Below, one piece after another: positions 1 to 3,598 of a DNA stretch of 5,957 bases (within the stretch, counting starts at the first letter, position 1; each line of letters starts with the position of its first letter). The stretch covers positions 1 to 5,957 of the forward strand of contig DAOWIC010000267.1 of NCBI GenBank assembly GCA_030641085.1. The letters are read 5' to 3'. Under the pieces are notes generated by a model. The model worked only from the letters and a program-made list of their open reading frames with translations, searched no databases and was not told the DNA's origin. The stretch comes from Calditrichota bacterium. GTDB lineage: Bacteria; Zixibacteria; MSB-5A5; GN15; FEB-12. A program made the position numbers and the translations under genes.

Positions 1-9
1 GCCTCAATA

Positions 10-29
10 GCTCCCGCACAACTGGGAGC
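10..29 (-). other. Small hairpin downstream of tRNA-Glu
   Basis: GCTCCC (10-15) and GGGAGC (24-29) form a perfect 6-bp stem with an 8-nt loop, about 20 nt beyond the tRNA 3' end. There is no T-tract after it on the minus strand, so a terminator role is doubtful. It could be a processing or spacer hairpin, or part of a feature beyond the edge. Confidence 0.3.
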
Positions 30-49
30 AAGACACCCGGGACATGTTT

Positions 50-121
50 TAGCGGTACGGGGAATCGAACCCCGGTTTGATGGCTGAGAACCATCCGTCC
101 TGACCACTAGACGATACCGCC
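50..121 (-). tRNA. tRNA-Glu, anticodon CTC
   Basis: A full cloverleaf reads on the minus strand. The acceptor 5' strand (121-115) pairs with 57-51, closing with a G1-U72 wobble. U8 and A14 are in place. The anticodon stem is GATGG/CCATC (95-91 with 83-79) around the 7-nt loop TTCTCAG, giving anticodon CTC at 88-86, which decodes GAG. The variable region is 4 nt, and the T-arm has a perfect CGGGG/CCCCG stem (74-70 with 62-58) with loop TTCGATT. Position 50 supplies discriminator A. CCA is not encoded (the next bases are AAA), so it must be added after transcription. Glu identity rests on the anticodon and on the GTCTAGTGGTCAGGAC D-arm, which is typical of bacterial tRNA-Glu. Confidence 0.96.
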
Positions 122-155
122 AATTCAATGCGCAATACTAAAAGCAACAGGCCCA

Positions 156-184
156 TATTTACGTAACAATATCGGACTTGTCAA
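156..184 (-). promoter_or_regulatory. Probable sigma70-type promoter of tRNA-Glu
   Basis: On the minus strand a perfect TTGACA -35 box (plus 184-179) is followed after exactly 17 nt by TAAATA (plus 161-156) as the best -10. The -10 matches TATAAT at only 3 of 6 positions, so the call depends mainly on the -35, the spacing and the position. Transcription would start about 25-30 nt before the tRNA 5' end at 121. Confidence 0.6.
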
Positions 185-205
185 GGGTTACAAGCCTGTT
201 ATATT
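178..205 (+). promoter_or_regulatory. Candidate divergent promoter toward the Lon-like gene
   Basis: TTGTCA (178-183, 5 of 6 to consensus) and TATATT (200-205, 5 of 6) are separated by 16 nt. The -35 shares bases with the opposite-strand TTGACA of the tRNA promoter because TTGTCAA reads as a -35 in both directions. A transcript from here would have a leader of about 320 nt before the Lon-like start codon at 530. This is a consensus match only. Confidence 0.35.
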
Positions 206-218
206 TCAACAGGTTACA
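186..218. repeat. Dyad flanked by GGTTACA direct repeats
   Basis: GGTTACA occurs at 186-192 and again at 212-218, 26 nt apart. Between and overlapping them is an inverted repeat, CCTGTT (195-200) and AACAGG (208-213), with a 7-nt AT-rich loop. The dyad covers the candidate plus-strand -10 and lies just upstream of the tRNA -35, a suitable place for an operator. No regulator is identified. Confidence 0.4.
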
Positions 219-307
219 GTCATATTTTTCATAATGCCAAGCCGCGAAACAAGTTACTGAATATCACAAAGTACGAATTCGTGGATTTTTTTGTGGTCGA
301 TGTGTGC

Positions 308-338
308 GCCATACTGACAGGGGGTGCGCCAGTATGGC
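308..338. repeat. 9-bp perfect inverted repeat with embedded direct repeat
   Basis: GCCATACTG (308-316) is the exact reverse complement of CAGTATGGC (330-338), with a 13-nt spacer. The octamer GTGCGCCA also recurs directly at 304-311 and 324-331, 20 bp apart (about two helical turns). There is no T-tract, so it is not an intrinsic terminator. It could be an operator or a leader hairpin for the Lon-like transcript. Confidence 0.5.
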
Positions 339-490
339 AGTACCGACTCGAACGCGATCGATTAGTCGATCACAGTTCCGCGCCCACATTAATAGGCTCA
401 TCGCATCGCGATCCTCAAGGCTGAAGCCGCCTGATTCGCAAACGCAACCGGCCCCGGGAAGTTTTCGTTTATTTGGCGCGCCCGGTTCAG

Positions 491-496
491 TATATT
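491..496 (+). promoter_or_regulatory. Possible proximal -10 box for the Lon-like gene
   Basis: TATATT matches TATAAT at 5 of 6 positions and lies 33 nt before the start codon. The -35 position (about 468-473, TTTATT) is poor, so this could be a weak, activated or chance site. Confidence 0.2.
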
Positions 497-519
497 TTGC
501 CAGAGACTTAACCAACTTC

Positions 520-524
520 GGAGG
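520..524 (+). promoter_or_regulatory. Ribosome binding site of the Lon-like gene
   Basis: GGAGG lies 5 nt before the ATG at 530. It fixes this ATG as the start and argues against other upstream starts. Confidence 0.85.
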
Positions 525-529
525 AATCG

Positions 530-2998
530 ATGCCGACCACGAAAAAGACCAGGGCCAAAAAGGTCCGTGAGCTTACTTTCAAAGATCTCAACTATTACGT
601 ATCAGCCGGTCCGATCCGGATCAAGAGCTCCAAAGATGTTGCCCCCTGTCGTGACATCATCGGTCAGGAGAAGGCGATCAACGCTATTCGCCTCGGGCTT
701 GACATCGAGAGCGTCGGATACAACGTCTTCGTGACCGGACATGCCGGTACCGGCCGCACGACCACTATCAAGCACCTGCTGGAGGGACTTGAGAACAAGG
801 TGCCCAAACTTAACGACGTCTGCTATGTGTACAGTTTCAAGAACGAAGACTGCCCTCGCATTCTTCTGTTTGACGCCGGTGACGGATGCCGTTTCAAGAA
901 GGACATGGGTTATCTTATCAGTTCTCTGCGGAAGGTCGTGCCGAAGATCTTCATCTCCGAGGACTACAAGGATCGCCAGAGTCGCGTTGTGCGCGAATTC
1001 GAAACGCGCCAGAAGGAGTTGATCGGCACTTTTGAGGAGAAGCTGACCAAAGCCGGTTTTGTTATGGTGCAGGTCCAGACCGGGCTGGGCGTTCGCAACG
1101 AGATCCAGCCGTTGATCGACGATGAGCCGGGGTCACTGGACAAGCTGGAGCATCTGGCCAAAGAGGGCAAGTTCCCGCTGGCACGCCTGGACGAACTGCG
1201 CCGCGCCTGGTACAGTCTGCGGCGGGAGTTCGACTCCACCACGGTTGAGTCGAAGAAGCTCAGCACCAAGCTCGAAGAAGCGCTGGCCAAGCTCGACCAG
1301 TCGATGGTAGCGCCGCTGGTGGCCGACAAGGTCAACCTGCTGAGAAAGCGCTATCCCGACGAAAAAACTCTGACCTATCTCGACGAAGTGGAAGAGGTGC
1401 TGATCAACGACCTGGATCGGTTCCGCGAGGCTCAGCCGCGGCGAGGCGAGGAGGAAGCTCCGCCCTACCGTAAGCAAGAGCCGTTTGAAGAGTTCTCGGT
1501 TAACGTCATTCTTGATAATTCCGGCGTCGACAAGGCGCCGATCGTGATCGAAACCTCGCCAACCTACAAGAACCTTTTCGGTTCGCTGGAGCGCGTGGTT
1601 GACCGCTTCGGCTACTGGCGGACCGACTTCACCCGCATTTTCTCCGGTTCGCTTCTTAAAGCCTCGGGCGGATACCTGGTCATCAACGTGATGGATATTC
1701 TCACCGAGCCGGGTGTCTGGACTCATCTCAAACGTACCCTGCGCAACCAGGAGATCGAGATCACCGGTTACGATCCGTTTTACATGATGGCCGGCGCCGG
1801 CATCAAACCGGAACCGATCCCGATTGATGTGAAGGTGGTCATGATAGGCGACCCGAACATCTATCACCAGCTCTGGGCGCTCGATGAGGATTTCAAGAAG
1901 ATCTTCAAGGTGAAGGCGGAGTTCGACAATGTGATGACGCTCAACAAACGCAATATCAAACGCTATTTCGAGTTTGTCAGCAAAGTCGTCGCAAACGATG
2001 ATCTGCCCCATTTCGAACTCAGCGGCATGGAGGCGGTTTGTGACTACGCCCTGCGCCTCTCCGGACGCCGTGACCGCCTGTCGACGCGCTTCACCGCTAT
2101 CTCCGACATCATCCGCGAAGCAGCCTTCTGCTGCCATCAGCGGCGCGGCCGACTGGTTTCGCGCAAGGATGTCCATTGTGCTGTCAATAGTCGTCGCTCG
2201 CGTATTAATCTTCTCGAGCAGAAAGTGCAGGAGTTGTACGACAACAATACCCTGATGGTATCCACCAGCGGCACCGCTGTCGGGCAGATAAACGGCCTTG
2301 CGGTCTACAGCGTCGGCGAGTTCTCCTTTGGCCGCCCGGCCCGTATCACGGTCAACACTTCGCTGGGAAAACAGGGGGTGATAAATATCGAGCGTGAAGC
2401 CGATCTCTCCGGTCCAATCCACAACAAGGGCGTGCTGGTGCTGTCCGGTTATCTGCGCCAGATGTTCGCCCAGGACAAACCGCTGGCCATGTCGGCCTCG
2501 ATCTCGTTTGAGCAGTCCTACAGCGGTGTTGACGGCGATTCCGCGTCGTCAACCGAGATCTACGCCATCCTCTCCTCCATCGCCAACCTCCCGATCAGCC
2601 AGAGTCTCGCTGTCACCGGGTCCATGAACCAAAAAGGCGAGATTCAGCCAATCGGCGGCGTAAATGAAAAGGTCGAGGGCTTTTTCGATGTCTGTCGGGC
2701 GAAGCGCCTGACCGGCCGTCAGGGAGTCATCATCCCGCACCAGAATGTCGATGACCTGATCCTTCGCCCGGATGTCATGGATGCTGTCAGCGGCGGAAAG
2801 TTTCACATATACCCGGTCAAGACCATCAACGAGGGTATCGAGATCCTGACAGGCCTTCCTGCCGGCAAGAGAAACGCCAGAGGCAAGTATGCCAAAGGTA
2901 CCGTGATGGGTATGGTTGATGAGAAACTGCACCAGATGGCGCTGGCGCTGCAGTTTTTCGGAAAGGACCACGGCAAGAACGACAAGAATGACGATTAG
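530..2998 (+). CDS. Lon-family (LonC/COG1067-like) AAA-domain protease
   Basis: This 822-residue cytoplasmic protein looks complete. An IGQEKAINAI box (44-53) precedes a P-loop GHAGTGRTT (70-78), in which Arg76 replaces the usual Walker A Lys. Residues about 145-300 are charged and helical, probably the coiled helical insertion of LonC-type proteins. A Walker-B-like segment GGYLVINVMD (380-389), VVMIGD (436-441) and the sensor-2-like GRRDRLSTRF (512-521) complete the AAA part. The C-terminal Lon peptidase domain (about 575-775) carries DGDSAS with Ser671 and NEKVEG with Lys714, a dyad 43 residues apart as in E. coli Lon (Ser679/Lys722). It lacks the N-terminal substrate domain of classical LonA and is not membrane-anchored like archaeal LonB. 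From the family I infer degradation of unfolded or regulatory proteins. Substrates and true ATP dependence are unknown, since some LonC proteins act without ATP. It is probably monocistronic, with a terminator at 3101-3136. Confidence 0.93.
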   Translation: MPTTKKTRAKKVRELTFKDLNYYVSAGPIRIKSSKDVAPCRDIIGQEKAINAIRLGLDIESVGYNVFVTGHAGTGRTTTIKHLLEGLENKVPKLNDVCYVYSFKNEDCPRILLFDAGDGCRFKKDMGYLISSLRKVVPKIFISEDYKDRQSRVVREFETRQKELIGTFEEKLTKAGFVMVQVQTGLGVRNEIQPLIDDEPGSLDKLEHLAKEGKFPLARLDELRRAWYSLRREFDSTTVESKKLSTKLEEALAKLDQSMVAPLVADKVNLLRKRYPDEKTLTYLDEVEEVLINDLDRFREAQPRRGEEEAPPYRKQEPFEEFSVNVILDNSGVDKAPIVIETSPTYKNLFGSLERVVDRFGYWRTDFTRIFSGSLLKASGGYLVINVMDILTEPGVWTHLKRTLRNQEIEITGYDPFYMMAGAGIKPEPIPIDVKVVMIGDPNIYHQLWALDEDFKKIFKVKAEFDNVMTLNKRNIKRYFEFVSKVVANDDLPHFELSGMEAVCDYALRLSGRRDRLSTRFTAISDIIREAAFCCHQRRGRLVSRKDVHCAVNSRRSRINLLEQKVQELYDNNTLMVSTSGTAVGQINGLAVYSVGEFSFGRPARITVNTSLGKQGVINIEREADLSGPIHNKGVLVLSGYLRQMFAQDKPLAMSASISFEQSYSGVDGDSASSTEIYAILSSIANLPISQSLAVTGSMNQKGEIQPIGGVNEKVEGFFDVCRAKRLTGRQGVIIPHQNVDDLILRPDVMDAVSGGKFHIYPVKTINEGIEILTGLPAGKRNARGKYAKGTVMGMVDEKLHQMALALQFFGKDHGKNDKNDD

Positions 2999-3070
2999 GC
3001 ATGGATGCGGATCCGTCCTGCACCGGCGCCATGCACTCCATGCATGATGCTGTGCCGATGGATCGTAAGC

Positions 3071-3093
3071 ATCCGGGCCGGATCATCCCGGAT
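3071..3093 (+). other. Hairpin in the 3' UTR of the Lon-like gene
   Basis: ATCCGGG (3071-3077) pairs perfectly with CCCGGAT (3087-3093) across a 9-nt loop. An alternative fold is the near-palindrome ATCCGG-G-CCGGAT at 3071-3083. There is no T-tract after it, so it is not itself a terminator. It lies just upstream of the real one and could stabilise the 3' end. Confidence 0.45.
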
Positions 3094-3100
3094 CTATCGT

Positions 3101-3136
3101 GTGCATGGAACCAAAAGGTTCTGTGCACTTTTTTTT
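3101..3136 (+). terminator. Intrinsic terminator of the Lon-like gene
   Basis: A 12-bp stem (3101-3112 with 3117-3128, including two G-U wobbles) closes on an AAAA tetraloop and is followed at once by eight T residues (3129-3136). This is a textbook rho-independent terminator. It separates the Lon-like gene from the small basic gene downstream. Confidence 0.92.
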
Positions 3137-3165
3137 GTGATAAGACAAAAACAGTAAAGTTTTTA

Positions 3166-3184
3166 TTGACAACTTTTTTATAAA
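3166..3184 (+). promoter_or_regulatory. AT-rich promoter region of the small basic gene
   Basis: A perfect TTGACA (3166-3171) and a good -10-like TATAAA (3179-3184) are both present, but only 7 nt apart, so they cannot belong to one standard promoter. Either TATAAA works with a weak -35 near 3155-3162, or TTGACA works with a poor T-rich -10 near 3189. The upstream terminator makes a separate promoter here very likely; the exact elements are uncertain. Confidence 0.4.
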
Positions 3185-3194
3185 AAACGTTTTT
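3183..3194. repeat. AAAAACGTTTTT perfect palindrome
   Basis: A 12-bp perfect palindrome sits between the promoter-like boxes and the RBS of the 91-residue gene. A-tract/T-tract sequence of this kind bends DNA or can serve as an operator. Its position near the expected transcription start makes a regulatory role possible, but it could be plain AT-richness. Confidence 0.35.
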
Positions 3195-3214
3195 GCTGAT
3201 GCACAACAAAAAAT

Positions 3215-3219
3215 GGAGG
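3215..3219 (+). promoter_or_regulatory. Ribosome binding site of the small basic gene
   Basis: GGAGG with a 7-nt spacer precedes the ATG at 3227. This is the main evidence that the short, low-complexity frame is really translated. Confidence 0.85.
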
Positions 3220-3226
3220 ACGTTCA

Positions 3227-3502
3227 ATGCGCAAAGCTAAAAAGGCAACCAGGAAGAAAGCCGCGCCGAAGAGGAAGGTAGCCGCCAAGAGAAAGGCTGC
3301 TCCGAAGAGAAAGGTCGCTGCCAAGAAGAAGGCTGCTCCGAAGAGAAAGGTCGCTGCCAGGAAGAAGGCTGCACCGAAGAGGAAGGTCGCCAAGAAAGTG
3401 ACGAAGAAGATTCGTTGCGCGGCGAAGACCAAGGCCGGAAAGCGCTGCAAGCGCTTCACCAACGGAAAGTCCAAGAACTGCTCTTTGCATAAGCGCAAAT
3501 AA
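3227..3502 (+). CDS. Histone H1-like basic repeat protein with C-terminal CCCH motif
   Basis: This 91-residue protein is dominated by Lys, Arg and Ala. Residues 11-54 are tandem 12-residue units KAAPKRKVAAKx (11-22, 23-34, 35-46, and a shortened fourth from 47), like the tails of histone H1 and bacterial H1-like proteins. Residues 62-91 are different: Cys64, Cys74, Cys85 and His88 in the arrangement C-x9-C-x10-C-x2-H, with a TKAGKRCKR core. I recall similar short C..T..G..C....C..H motifs from small uncharacterised families (DUF5763-like) thought to bind zinc. There is no signal peptide or membrane segment. I infer a nucleoid- or RNA-associated protein in which the basic arm contacts the backbone and the zinc motif folds or targets it. 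A strong RBS, its own promoter region and flanking terminators support a real, independently expressed gene. The function is not known. Confidence 0.88.
   Translation: MRKAKKATRKKAAPKRKVAAKRKAAPKRKVAAKKKAAPKRKVAARKKAAPKRKVAKKVTKKIRCAAKTKAGKRCKRFTNGKSKNCSLHKRK
3257..3400 (+). repeat. 36-bp tandem repeat inside the small basic gene (4 units)
   Basis: The units are 3257-3292, 3293-3328, 3329-3364 and a degenerate 3365-3400. Each encodes KAAPKRKV plus four residues. Units 2 and 3 differ at a single base, while unit 1 differs from unit 2 at about eight, mostly synonymous. The fourth diverges after its first 24 bases, where an Ala codon is missing. This pattern fits duplication by slippage plus selection on the protein sequence. 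Confidence 0.9.
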
Positions 3503-3517
3503 TGTCTTAAGTGCAGT

Positions 3518-3551
3518 AAAAACGCGGTCAGAAAACTGACCGCGTTTTTTT
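3518..3551. terminator. Bidirectional terminator between convergent genes
   Basis: A 9-bp GC-rich stem (3523-3531 with 3536-3544) closes on AAAA. It is preceded by five A residues (3518-3522) and followed by seven T residues (3545-3551). On the plus strand it ends the small basic gene 16 nt after its stop. On the minus strand the A-run becomes a T-tract, so it also serves the propeller-barrel gene whose stop is at 3599. Confidence 0.93.
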
Positions 3552-3598
3552 GTCATCTTATCTGCAGATCCGATCCATCCGAGCGAATCGGCATTCTC

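Larger units (their letters stand above)
214..519. other. Intergenic stretch without a convincing gene
   Basis: The rest of the tRNA-to-Lon gap is AT-rich up to about 300 and GC-richer afterwards. It holds an inverted repeat at 308-338, a small dyad GATCGA/TCGATC at 356-371 and a -10-like TATATT at 491-496. Short open frames exist on both strands, for example from a GTG at 304 running into the Lon-like gene. They lack a ribosome binding site, have low-complexity Arg/Ser-rich translations and resemble no family I know, so I treat the stretch as a leader or spacer. Confidence 0.6.

Noticed and set aside
1..49. Possible second tRNA or other RNA gene downstream of tRNA-Glu
   Set aside because: The minus strand here has a GCGGGAG string that resembles a tRNA start, but the next base is not U8 and no D-arm follows before the edge; only a small hairpin can be supported.
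304..570. 88-residue plus-strand frame starting at GTG 304 and overlapping the protease start
   Set aside because: No ribosome binding site, a Ser/Arg-rich translation without family resemblance, and overlap out of frame with a gene that has a strong GGAGG and a clear family match.
1133..2422. 429-residue minus-strand open frame
   Set aside because: It lies wholly opposite the Lon-like coding sequence, and its translation shows no recognisable domain. The plus-strand protein has conserved motifs throughout, so this is an antisense shadow.
3001..3183. 60-residue plus-strand frame beginning 3 nt after the protease stop
   Set aside because: It runs straight through the intrinsic terminator at 3101-3136, has no ribosome binding site of its own beyond the end of the protease gene, and matches nothing I recognise.
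3257..3400. 36-bp repeats considered as a CRISPR array
   Set aside because: The units are directly adjacent with no unique spacers, keep the reading frame and encode a conserved peptide unit.
3178..3556. Minus-strand frames opposite the basic repeat gene, with Phe/Leu/Ala repeats
   Set aside because: They are reverse readings of the 36-bp repeats. Their hydrophobic periodicity is a by-product of Lys/Ala codons, and no RBS supports them.
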